DNA of 36,675 nt, taken from AG-12 sp035531535. GTDB lineage: Bacteria > Chloroflexota > Dormibacteria > Aeolococcales > Bog-877. Numbering within the stretch: position 1 is the stretch's first letter; the number at the start of each line of letters is the position of its first letter. The notes below the pieces were generated by a model. The model worked only from the letters and a program-made list of their open reading frames with translations. It had not been told where the DNA came from and searched no databases. This document shows, one piece after another, positions 29,962 through 36,675 of the stretch. The stretch covers positions 1 through 36,675 of the forward strand of contig DATKSV010000042.1 of assembly GCA_035531535.1 (NCBI GenBank). Direction: 5' to 3'. The position numbers and the translations under genes are program-made.

Positions 29962-31048
29962 GCAGGAGATACGACTCTTAGACCTGGGCCTCTGCTCTTA
30001 CACCAAGAGCCAGACCCTCTATCACGCGGTTGCATCGAGCCTGGGACCGGACGACCCCAACACCATCATTCTCTGTCGGCCGCGACGGCCCTACGTCTGC
30101 ATCGGCCGCCACCAGGAACTCCACCGCGAGGTTGACGTTGATGCCTGCAGGCGTCTGGGACTGCCGATTCTCCGCCGTGAGGTAGGCGGGGGCGCGGTCT
30201 ACCTGGACCGAGATCAGTTGTTCTTCCAACTGGTCTGGCAACCCCGCGAGATGCCGGCGCGGATCACCGAGGCCTTCGAGTACTTCGCCCGCGGCCCGGT
30301 CGCCTGCTACCAATCGCTGGGAGTCAGCGGAGCGCACTTCGCACCGGTCAACGACCTCCAGGTGGCCGGCCGCAAGATCGGCGGCCTGGGTGCCGCCAGC
30401 ATCGGCCAGGCATTCGTCTTTGTCGGTTCGATTATCACCGCCTTCGACGCCCGGGCGGCGGCCAGCGTCCTGCGCATTCCCGACGAGAAGCTGCGCGACA
30501 AGGTGGCCCAGTCCATGGAGTCATATGTCTCCAGCCTGGCCCGGGAGCTGGGCCACCGCCCCCCAGCCCGGACGGTTCGCCGGGAGCTGGTGGGAGCGTT
30601 CGGGCGCACTCTCGGCACCGCCATCGTGCCCGGCGAGTTGCGCGACTCAGAACGGCTCGCGTACCGCCGCTGGGTCACCCAGATGCGCAGCCCAGCGTGG
30701 GTCGATCAGGTCCACATGCCTGCGGAACGCTTGAAAGCGCTGCGCATCACCGGTAATGTCGGACTCGGGCACGCCATCCACAAAGCCGCCGGCGGCCTTC
30801 TGCGCGTGACCGTCTTGGTCGCGGATGGGGAAATCACCTCAGCTTTGATCAGCGGCGACTTCTACGCGGTCGGGGACGCCCTGGAGCGAGTCGAAAGAGC
30901 GCTGCTGGGACCAGCTGCCATGGTCGCGGTCGGCGACCGCATCCGAAGGGCGTGGCCGGATGACGCCATCCCCGGGGTGGCGCCCGAGGCCCTCACAGAG
31001 GCGGTGAGGTTGGCGCTCACCCCGGACAGCTGGGTGGGCAGCGGTTGA
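29960..31048 (+). CDS. Lipoate-protein ligase of the sulfur-oxidation (sLpl) type
   Basis: A 362-residue LplA-family enzyme. The ATP/lipoate pocket reads RREVGGGAVYLDRDQLFF (72-89), and the catalytic Lys (about 139) is in NDLQVAGRKIGGLGAAS. A C-terminal accessory domain follows (ITGNVGLGHAIHKAAGGLLR; LISGDFYAVGDALERVE). It would attach lipoate to the LbpA proteins encoded nearby. Dedicated ligases (sLpl) accompany sHdr loci. LipS1, LipS2 and LipT are not seen here. The ATG at 29960 follows CAGGAGGCAGAC; upstream codons in the frame are antisense to the J-domain gene. Confidence 0.88.
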   Translation: MQEIRLLDLGLCSYTKSQTLYHAVASSLGPDDPNTIILCRPRRPYVCIGRHQELHREVDVDACRRLGLPILRREVGGGAVYLDRDQLFFQLVWQPREMPARITEAFEYFARGPVACYQSLGVSGAHFAPVNDLQVAGRKIGGLGAASIGQAFVFVGSIITAFDARAAASVLRIPDEKLRDKVAQSMESYVSSLARELGHRPPARTVRRELVGAFGRTLGTAIVPGELRDSERLAYRRWVTQMRSPAWVDQVHMPAERLKALRITGNVGLGHAIHKAAGGLLRVTVLVADGEITSALISGDFYAVGDALERVERALLGPAAMVAVGDRIRRAWPDDAIPGVAPEALTEAVRLALTPDSWVGSG

Positions 31049-31282
31049 GACTGGCGTCGGGCCCCGCCACCTGCGATGGCATCGAGCCACCGGTTGCCGA
31101 GTCGGCGGTCCCGGCCCCAAGGAGGCCCGGGCCAAGCCCGCTGGGCAGGTGGTCACGGTCTGCCCCATCGCCCCGTGCGGCCGGGAGGCGACTGCGCGCC
31201 CCGGGTGCGCCCCTGGCGCGCGGAACCTCGGTCCGCAGGCACCAGCGCCCGCCGCAGTACATCGGCTGAACCCAACCGCGCG
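31049..31282. other. Non-coding stretch after the lipoate ligase
   Basis: No gene with recognisable product. Short open frames on both strands are Arg/Pro/Gly-rich and look like chance reading of GC-rich DNA. No hairpin or repeat stood out. Confidence 0.4.
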
Positions 31283-31615
31283 GTGAGTGACTCGCCAGCG
31301 CCGACGCGGCCACCGGTGCCCTGGGTGGGGCTGGTGGCGGCTCCACTCCTGGGAATCCTCCTCCCGATCCTGGCCTACCTCTGGTTCTTGGGGCGTTTTG
31401 GGGTCAACGTGGTTAGGACTGACGAATGGACCATGGTGCCGCTGCTGGGAGCTCTCCACGTGCGCCGGCTCAGCCTGGGCATGCTGGGGAGCCAGCCCAA
31501 CGAGCACCGAATGCTGGTCCCCAACCGGATTCCGGTTCTGCTGGGCAGCGCCGCCCACCTTGACACCCGGGGTCCCGTGGTGTTGGGCGCCGCTCTGTTG
31601 ATCGGTGGTTGCAGC
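31283..31615 (+). pseudogene. Truncated N-terminal fragment of a polytopic membrane protein
   Basis: From a GTG at 31283 the frame gives a membrane segment (PWVGLVAAPLLGILLPILAY), then RTDEWTMVPLLGALHVRRLS and SQPNEHRMLVPNRIPVLL. The DEW...VPLL...NEHR pattern is the N-terminus of large membrane glycosyltransferase-like proteins. After about 31615 the resemblance ends, and the frame runs on into Cys- and Arg-rich sequence. The rest of the gene is missing and the SWIM gene ends shortly after, so this looks like a decayed remnant. Confidence 0.5.
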
Positions 31616-31779
31616 GCAGGCGGCCGAGTCTTGGCAAAGCTCGCTTGCCACCTCTTGGCCGGTTGTCCAGTCGCCCGATACCAGCTGGGACCTGGCACCA
31701 AAGCGGGCGGGTCCTGGGCCGCCACCTCCGGAGATCAGCACCGCTGCCTTTGCCATCGCCCGCCTCCCTGCCGCCAGCC
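31616..31779. other. Remnant DNA between the fragment and the SWIM gene
   Basis: No supported gene. A minus-strand ATG at 31756 with GGGAGGCGGGCG upstream opens MAKAAVLISGGGGPGPARFG, but the frame soon runs through the remnant and the ligase gene in antisense, so I treat it as a fragment or chance. Confidence 0.3.
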
Positions 31780-33162
31780 TCAGGCTCGGCCGACGGGCAG
31801 CCCGACCTGGCCACCTCGCCACTCCTCCTCTTCCTCCAGGTCATCGTCCGGCTCGTCGTCAAAGGCGTCAGCCGGAGCCCGCGCCGATGACGGCGCGCCG
31901 CCAGCAGGAGCGGCCAGGGGCCGCACCAGGTCCATGGGATCGGGAGCCGGAGGGTCGTGTATCTCCCAGACACCTCCTCGGCGAACCAGCAGATACCAGA
32001 GCCCATCTGGCCCGTAACGGAGCTGCAATCCCATCTGCCGGTTCGTGATCCGGTCTCCGCGCTGGGAACTTGCGCCAGCAAGCAGAGCCATGGCCCTGGA
32101 ACCGGCAGCCAGCGTCTCTAGTGGGGCGCGACCCCGGGGCTGCTCCAAAACATCCAGCGCCGCCGACCCAGCCGCCCGCCAGGCCAGTGCCAGGCGCATC
32201 AGAGCCCGCGGAGCCATCCCGGAGCGCCTGGCGAACGAGTCAAAGTCCGATCTCCCGATGTGGCCAGAAGCGATACGGGCAAAGTCGTCGTACTGGGGCA
32301 GGTTGAGGCCGCCATCCCCGCGACCGCGGCTGAGTTGGAAAGCGCGCGCCGCAGCGTCCCTAGCCAGCCAGTCCAGCGCCTCACGCGAAACCAGCCCCTC
32401 GTCGCTGACGACCACTCCTGGTGGCCGGCCCGGATGATCTGGCGGCGGAAGAGCTGCTGGCAATGGCGCAAGGGCTCGGGAGGGGTGAAAGGCCACCCGC
32501 GCCTCGACCCCCACATCGAGTGGCTCGGCTTTCCCCTCAACTGCTGGGCCCGGCCCCCCGGCCGGCACCGAGCGCCGGGCCCGAACGCCAGCCAGCAACT
32601 GGTCGCGGTCGCGGCCCCGGAGCAGGAATATGGTGAAGGGGTCCTGGTCCATCCGATCTGCGATGAGGTAGCAAACCGCCGCCGCATGCTTGCAGGGATT
32701 GGCCCAGTCCGGACAGCTGCACGATGGGCCAAGTTCGCCGGCCTCGGGCAGCAGCGAGATCCCCTGCTGGTCCAGCTCAGCTACGATCCCGGGATCAAGG
32801 GTGCCGTCCAGAAGCGCCGCCGCGTGGGCGGCCCGGCCGGCAATCGCAGCGGTGGCTCCGTCCCACTCCGCGGGGGTGAATTCCCTCACCCTCAGGCTCA
32901 CCATGTAGGGCTCCACTCGAGAGCCCTGGACCGGCGCGCGCACCTCTCCGGGCAAGATCTTAAGCTCCCCTACCGCGCCGCCGCGGGCGTAGGTGCGTCC
33001 TCGGGGGAGTCGATTGCGGTCCAGGCGGGCGCGCTGTTCCAGAGCCTCGACCCAGGCTCTTCCCCACCATGTCACCCCGAAGCGGGCTCGAGGATGGCTC
33101 TGACCGATGGGGGCCCGGCGAGGCCTCGAGGTGGGCCATTCGTCCCACCCCCGAGGGCTCAT
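31780..33162 (-). CDS. SWIM zinc-finger protein
   Basis: A 460-residue protein with the SWIM motif CSCPDWANPCKHAAAVCYLI (148-167), a Cys-x-Cys...Cys-x-His zinc site. The N-terminal part has the WWGRAWVEALE signature found in bacterial SWIM proteins. The C-terminus is a strongly acidic tail (DEPDDDLEEEEEW). Such genes often lie beside HepA-type SNF2 helicases and are thought to work with them on DNA or RNA, without firm function. Its ATG overlaps the stop of the SNF2 gene (ATGA), so the two form one unit. Confidence 0.85.
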   Translation of the reverse strand: MSPRGWDEWPTSRPRRAPIGQSHPRARFGVTWWGRAWVEALEQRARLDRNRLPRGRTYARGGAVGELKILPGEVRAPVQGSRVEPYMVSLRVREFTPAEWDGATAAIAGRAAHAAALLDGTLDPGIVAELDQQGISLLPEAGELGPSCSCPDWANPCKHAAAVCYLIADRMDQDPFTIFLLRGRDRDQLLAGVRARRSVPAGGPGPAVEGKAEPLDVGVEARVAFHPSRALAPLPAALPPPDHPGRPPGVVVSDEGLVSREALDWLARDAAARAFQLSRGRGDGGLNLPQYDDFARIASGHIGRSDFDSFARRSGMAPRALMRLALAWRAAGSAALDVLEQPRGRAPLETLAAGSRAMALLAGASSQRGDRITNRQMGLQLRYGPDGLWYLLVRRGGVWEIHDPPAPDPMDLVRPLAAPAGGAPSSARAPADAFDDEPDDDLEEEEEWRGGQVGLPVGRA

Positions 33163-36080
33163 CCCGCTCGCCTCAGCGCTACCAGCTCAGAGAGCTGGGC
33201 GTCGGAGAGTTCGCTGATCCACGACTCACCGGCTCCAACCACAGACTCCGCAAGGGCCCGCTTCTGCTCCAGGAGCTCGGCGATCCGGTCCTCCAGGGTG
33301 CCCTGGCTGACCAGTTTGTGGACCTGGACCGGCCGGTCCTGGCCGATCCTGTAGGCGCGGTCAGTGGCCTGATCCTCCACCGCCGGGTTCCACCAGCGAT
33401 CGTAATGGATGACGTGGGTCGCTCGGGTCAGGTTTAGGCCCACTCCGCCGGCTTTGAGGGAGAGCAGGAAGACCGGAGCCACCCCCTGCTGGAACTCCGC
33501 CACCATGCGGTCCCTGCCCCGAGCCGCAACTCCTCCATGGAGGAAGAGGCTGGTCACTCCCCTCTCCGTCAGATGGCTCTCCAACAACCTGGCCATGGCC
33601 ACATACTGGGTGAAGACCAGCACCGACTCCCCTTCGGCGATGATGATCTCCAGAAGCTCATCGAGCGCCGCCAGCTTGCCGGAGCGGCCCTTGAGCGGCC
33701 CGCGCTGGTGAAGGTACTGGGCGGGGTGATTGCAGACCTGCTTGAGGGCAGTGAGCAGCTTCAGCACCAAGCCGCGACGCGCGATCCCCTCACTGTGGCG
33801 AATGACCTCCATGGTCTCCCGCACCACAGCCTCGTAGAGAGTGGCCTGCTCCTGGGTCAGCGCCAGCAGATGGTTGGTCTCGGTCTTGGGGGGCAGCTCG
33901 GGAGCGATGTCGGGGTCAACCTTGCGACGCCGGAGCAAAAACGGCCTAACGGAGCGAGCCAGGCGCTCGCGCACCGCCTGGTCGCCATGGCGCTCGATGG
34001 GGATCGCCACCCCGGCCTGGAAGTTCGCCAACGAGCCCAGCAATCCCGGCGTGGTCCAATCCAGGATCGACCACAGCTCCGAAAGTCGATTCTCAATCGG
34101 AGTGCCGGTGAGGGCGAGCCGCACCGAGGCTGGGATCGTGCGCAGCTCGCGGGCACCGCTCGAGAGGGGGTTCTTGACGTGCTGCGCCTCGTCCGCAACG
34201 ACCAGGTCCCACTTAACTTCGGCGAGGCGGGCGCTGTCACGACGCACCACACCGTAAGTGGCGAGCACCACCTCGGTCTTGCCCAGCTGCTCCAGATGCC
34301 GGCCGCCGCCGTGATAGCGTCGGACCACGATCTCCGGGGCGAAGCGGCCGAGCTCGCTCTCCCAGTTACCCAGCAGGGAGGCGGGGCAGACCACCAGGGC
34401 CGGCCCCAGCTGCCGGCTCAGATGGAGCGCTATCACCTGAATCGTCTTCCCCAGGCCCATGTCGTCGGCGAGGCAACCGCCCAGGCCCAAGTCGCACATG
34501 TCGCGCAGCCAGCCCAGGCCTCGACGCTGGTACGGCCTCAGCACCCCTCTGAGCCCGGCTGGCTCCAACTCCTCATGGGGCGAAGCCGCGCTCTTGAGAC
34601 GTTCCACCAGATGGGCGAGTCCACCCTGCACCTCAATTGGGATTGGCTTGCCGTCGATCGCAATCAGACCATCGCCCAGGGCCGCGGCCAGCGCCTCGCC
34701 AGTACGCATCCGAGGAGTCGGCCGGCGCAGCTGGGCCAGTAACTCTGGATCCAGGGTCACCCACCGGCCGCGGAACCTGACCAGCGGTCGCTTCGCCTCG
34801 GACAGCGCCTCCATCTCCGACGGTGTCAGGAGCTCCCCGTCCAGGGTCACCGCCCAGCGAAACTCCAACAGCTCATCGAGGTTGAAGGTGACCCTGCCCG
34901 CGGCCGCTGGTGCCGGAGTGCGCACTGCCGCCCGAACCTCCAAAGAGCCGGAGAGCTCCGCCGGCCAGAGCACCTCCAAGCCGGCGGCCGCGAGGCCTTC
35001 GGCAGCCGGGCCAAGCAGCTCGCCGACCTCTTCGTCCACCAGAATCAGGCGATCGGGTCGAGCCTCGTCGATCAACCGCTGGAGAGGAGGCCAGGCTCTG
35101 GCCCCGCGGCGCAGGGCCAGCAACAGGTCGGCCTCGGCCGACTCCCCGAAGCGTCGCAGCACGGGGGCCGGTGCCCTCCACAGCTCGGCGGCGTCGACCA
35201 CCAGGGACGGGTCCGCGTGGCTGCGAAGCTGGAGCACGGCTTGGAGTGGCTCTTGGGGTCCATCCGGGAGCAACAACCTAAGACCTGGCCGTGCGCCCTC
35301 ACGCAAGCCCTGCGATGCGACCTCCAGCCACTCGCCCCAATTCGAGACGCGCACCGCCCGGCTGCCTGCGAATGCGGACTGGCCCATCAGGAAGGGCGCG
35401 GCCTTGGTCCTGGGCAGGGTGTCGGCGATAGCGTCCCAGCATTCCCGGATCAGGGACTCGGGGGACCTGACCCGAAGCGGCTGGCTGTGCGGGATCACGA
35501 GAGCATGAGCCTCGGGAGGAAAGGCCGCCGCCAGTTGATGCAGCCACCCTTCATCAGACACGTCGAGCGGGCCCGCCCGCCATGCGTCCAGGCCAAGCCT
35601 GCTCATCGCCGGCAGCAGCCTGCCGCGCGCCGCCAACGTCAACCCGGCCTGGAACGCCAATGCCCAGCCTGAAAGTGAGGCCGTCACCTCAGCATCCGCC
35701 GGCATCAGTGTGAGCAGCTCCAGGGCCTGAGCTATGGTCAGCAACCGAACCGGCAGCACGGAACGGTGAAAGCGCGACCCGGCCCGCACGGCCAGCTCCA
35801 GATTGGCCCTCCGGGCGGACCCGAACTGAGTGGGAGGAGAGTAGAGCGCGAGCCGGCCACGTCGCGGCGGGTCGCCGGGTACGAAGACGGCCTCGCCGAC
35901 ACGGTTGCCCAGCACGTCTGTAAGCCTACCCGAGAGAACCAGAGCTCTGGGCGAGAAGCAGCGCAACCGCTGGCGAGGGCCGCCCACCTGGCCACCCGAC
36001 TCGGTCGGATCAGACCGCCGCAATGGGACGGCCTGGTGAGGGGACTGCACCTGCAGGGGTATGGCTGGGAGCGAATTCAT
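33159..36080 (-). CDS. SNF2/HepA-family DNA translocase (helicase)
   Basis: A 973-residue SF2 ATPase. Walker A is DDMGLGKTIQ (about residue 537), the DEAQH box is near 628 (VVADEAQHVKNPL), and motif III is LTGTPIENRLSELWSILDW. The C-terminal lobe has VFTQYVAMARLLESHL, LSLKAGGVGLNLTRATHV, HYDRWWNPAVEDQATDRAYR and IGQDRPVQVHKLV, all standard. The first 480 residues are a long accessory region as in SNF2-associated proteins. Members move along duplex DNA rather than unwinding it. Start ATG at 36080 has only a weak ribosome-binding site. It is co-transcribed with the SWIM gene. Confidence 0.93.
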   Translation of the reverse strand: MNSLPAIPLQVQSPHQAVPLRRSDPTESGGQVGGPRQRLRCFSPRALVLSGRLTDVLGNRVGEAVFVPGDPPRRGRLALYSPPTQFGSARRANLELAVRAGSRFHRSVLPVRLLTIAQALELLTLMPADAEVTASLSGWALAFQAGLTLAARGRLLPAMSRLGLDAWRAGPLDVSDEGWLHQLAAAFPPEAHALVIPHSQPLRVRSPESLIRECWDAIADTLPRTKAAPFLMGQSAFAGSRAVRVSNWGEWLEVASQGLREGARPGLRLLLPDGPQEPLQAVLQLRSHADPSLVVDAAELWRAPAPVLRRFGESAEADLLLALRRGARAWPPLQRLIDEARPDRLILVDEEVGELLGPAAEGLAAAGLEVLWPAELSGSLEVRAAVRTPAPAAAGRVTFNLDELLEFRWAVTLDGELLTPSEMEALSEAKRPLVRFRGRWVTLDPELLAQLRRPTPRMRTGEALAAALGDGLIAIDGKPIPIEVQGGLAHLVERLKSAASPHEELEPAGLRGVLRPYQRRGLGWLRDMCDLGLGGCLADDMGLGKTIQVIALHLSRQLGPALVVCPASLLGNWESELGRFAPEIVVRRYHGGGRHLEQLGKTEVVLATYGVVRRDSARLAEVKWDLVVADEAQHVKNPLSSGARELRTIPASVRLALTGTPIENRLSELWSILDWTTPGLLGSLANFQAGVAIPIERHGDQAVRERLARSVRPFLLRRRKVDPDIAPELPPKTETNHLLALTQEQATLYEAVVRETMEVIRHSEGIARRGLVLKLLTALKQVCNHPAQYLHQRGPLKGRSGKLAALDELLEIIIAEGESVLVFTQYVAMARLLESHLTERGVTSLFLHGGVAARGRDRMVAEFQQGVAPVFLLSLKAGGVGLNLTRATHVIHYDRWWNPAVEDQATDRAYRIGQDRPVQVHKLVSQGTLEDRIAELLEQKRALAESVVGAGESWISELSDAQLSELVALRRAG

Positions 36081-36214
36081 CGATCAATCCCCGGCCAATC
36101 AGCCCAGACAGGTGGATAATTGAGGGGCGGCGCTAGCACACTGAGGGCACGGTTCTGGCAGCGTTTGACAGTGACGGCTACGGATTCTCCTCCGGCGACC
36201 ATGGCGTAGCTCGC

Positions 36215-36601
36215 TTGGCTGCGGACATTCGGGAGATGGGCACCTACTCAGTGGAGCGTGCCGCCCAGGGATGGGATCGCCTGGTTGGTGAGCAGCGACT
36301 GGAAGAGTTGCACCAGGCCGAGAAGGAAGGTATCCATCTGATCGAGGAGGCCGGCCGGAGCGAGGAGTGGAACCGGGCGCGCCGCTCCCTGTTCGGACTA
36401 ACCGAGGGTGGCGATGCCCTCGTGACCTGGCAAGCCGAGCACGGCGAGATCGGGCACAAGGCGGAGCGGGCCGCCTTTGCGGCCGCCCTGGCACTGATCG
36501 CCGAGGACAAGCTCCAGAAGAGACAACTGGAGGTCTTGCTGGCCCCCATGGCGGAGGCCCTCCCCTGGCTCCTCGGTGAGAGAACCGACCAGCGGAGCTG
36601 A
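36215..36601 (+). CDS. Small hypothetical helical protein
   Basis: A frame of 128 codons from a TTG at 36215; an ATG at 36236 gives 121 residues. The protein is helical and charged (RLEELHQAEKEGIHLIEEAG; AFAAALALIAEDKLQKRQLE), with no Cys, signal or membrane segment. No family recognised. It faces away from the SNF2 gene and has a TTGACA at 36165-36170 upstream, though without a good -10. A hairpin follows its stop. Confidence 0.5.
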   Translation: MAADIREMGTYSVERAAQGWDRLVGEQRLEELHQAEKEGIHLIEEAGRSEEWNRARRSLFGLTEGGDALVTWQAEHGEIGHKAERAAFAAALALIAEDKLQKRQLEVLLAPMAEALPWLLGERTDQRS

Positions 36602-36608
36602 CATCGCG

Positions 36609-36625
36609 GGCTAGGTTCGCTAGCC
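36609..36625 (+). terminator. Short hairpin after the last gene
   Basis: GGCTAG (36609-36614) and CTAGCC (36620-36625) pair around a 5-nt loop, starting about 8 nt after the stop at 36601. No T-run follows. It is a modest candidate for a terminator. Confidence 0.35.
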
Positions 36626-36675
36626 TCCCCGCCCAGCGGCGAAGAGGTGACCTTCGGAGACGCACTGTCCACGCG

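Noticed and set aside
30839..31756. Leftward frame starting MAKAAVLISGGGG at 31756
   Set aside because: It has a fair ribosome-binding site but runs antisense through the membrane-protein remnant and the lipoate ligase, and I recognise no family.
36165..36193. TTGACA upstream of the last small gene as a full promoter
   Set aside because: The -35 is perfect, but at 16-18 nt the sequence is C/T-rich (TCCTCC) with no -10 resemblance.
1..36675. CRISPR arrays, tRNA or rRNA genes, insertion sequences
   Set aside because: I saw no regular direct repeats, no tRNA-like CCA/anticodon layout and no transposase frame. The partial HTH at 1-173 could belong to a mobile element, but too little is visible.

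Overview
The window is a GC-rich bacterial chromosome segment with tightly packed genes that often overlap (ATGA, GTGA and TGATG junctions). A deazaflavin (F420)-dependent nitroreductase-family protein, a DUF6295-like protein and the base composition suggest a Terrabacteria lineage such as Actinomycetota, Chloroflexota or a relative. No rRNA or tRNA gene was seen, so this placement is an inference.

Layout. (1) 1-4600 is ordinary: a partial excisionase-like HTH gene, a nucleoside phosphorylase, a DUF6295-like protein, a dienelactone hydrolase, the F420-type protein and citrate synthase. (2) 4.7-8.5 kb is a sulfur-trafficking and regulation block. A leftward DsrE-family operon ends in a small ubiquitin-fold-like protein. 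It diverges from a rightward DsrE2-like / ArsR / histidine kinase / NarL-type response regulator set. (3) 8.5-17.7 kb is an operon for the sulfite-APS-sulfate steps: metallophosphoesterase, sat, aprB, aprA, qmoA, qmoB and a fused HdrC-HdrB protein that sits where QmoC would be. (4) 18-28.7 kb is an sHdr operon: HdrB, HdrA, a conserved 'hyp' protein, a second fused HdrC-HdrB, EtfB, EtfA, a membrane FeS/CCG quinone oxidoreductase, an unknown helical protein, a small zinc protein, two lipoate-binding proteins, a second small zinc protein, TusA and HdrC. (5) 28.6-31 kb has a J-domain/beta-propeller gene facing left and a lipoate-protein ligase facing right. (6) 31-36.7 kb has a decayed membrane-protein gene, a SWIM/SNF2 pair and a small unknown gene.

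How the genes fit together (inference from known families). TusA and DsrE proteins pass sulfane sulfur to the sHdr complex and the lipoyl groups of the LbpA proteins, which releases sulfite in the cytoplasm. AprBA joins sulfite to AMP, and QmoAB with HdrCB takes the electrons. Sat turns APS and pyrophosphate into ATP and sulfate. EtfAB and the membrane CCG protein provide a path to the quinone pool. No dsrAB is present in the window, which favours oxidation over sulfate reduction.

The most striking non-coding signal is a pair of near-identical promoters at 8421 and 17856. Each has two GC-rich inverted repeats, the same spacing to a CATACT -10 box, and exactly 107 nt from motif start to start codon. 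They head the Sat/Apr/Qmo and sHdr operons, so the two look like one regulon, probably under the NarL-type regulator encoded just upstream. The first copy is embedded in the 3' end of that regulator's own gene.
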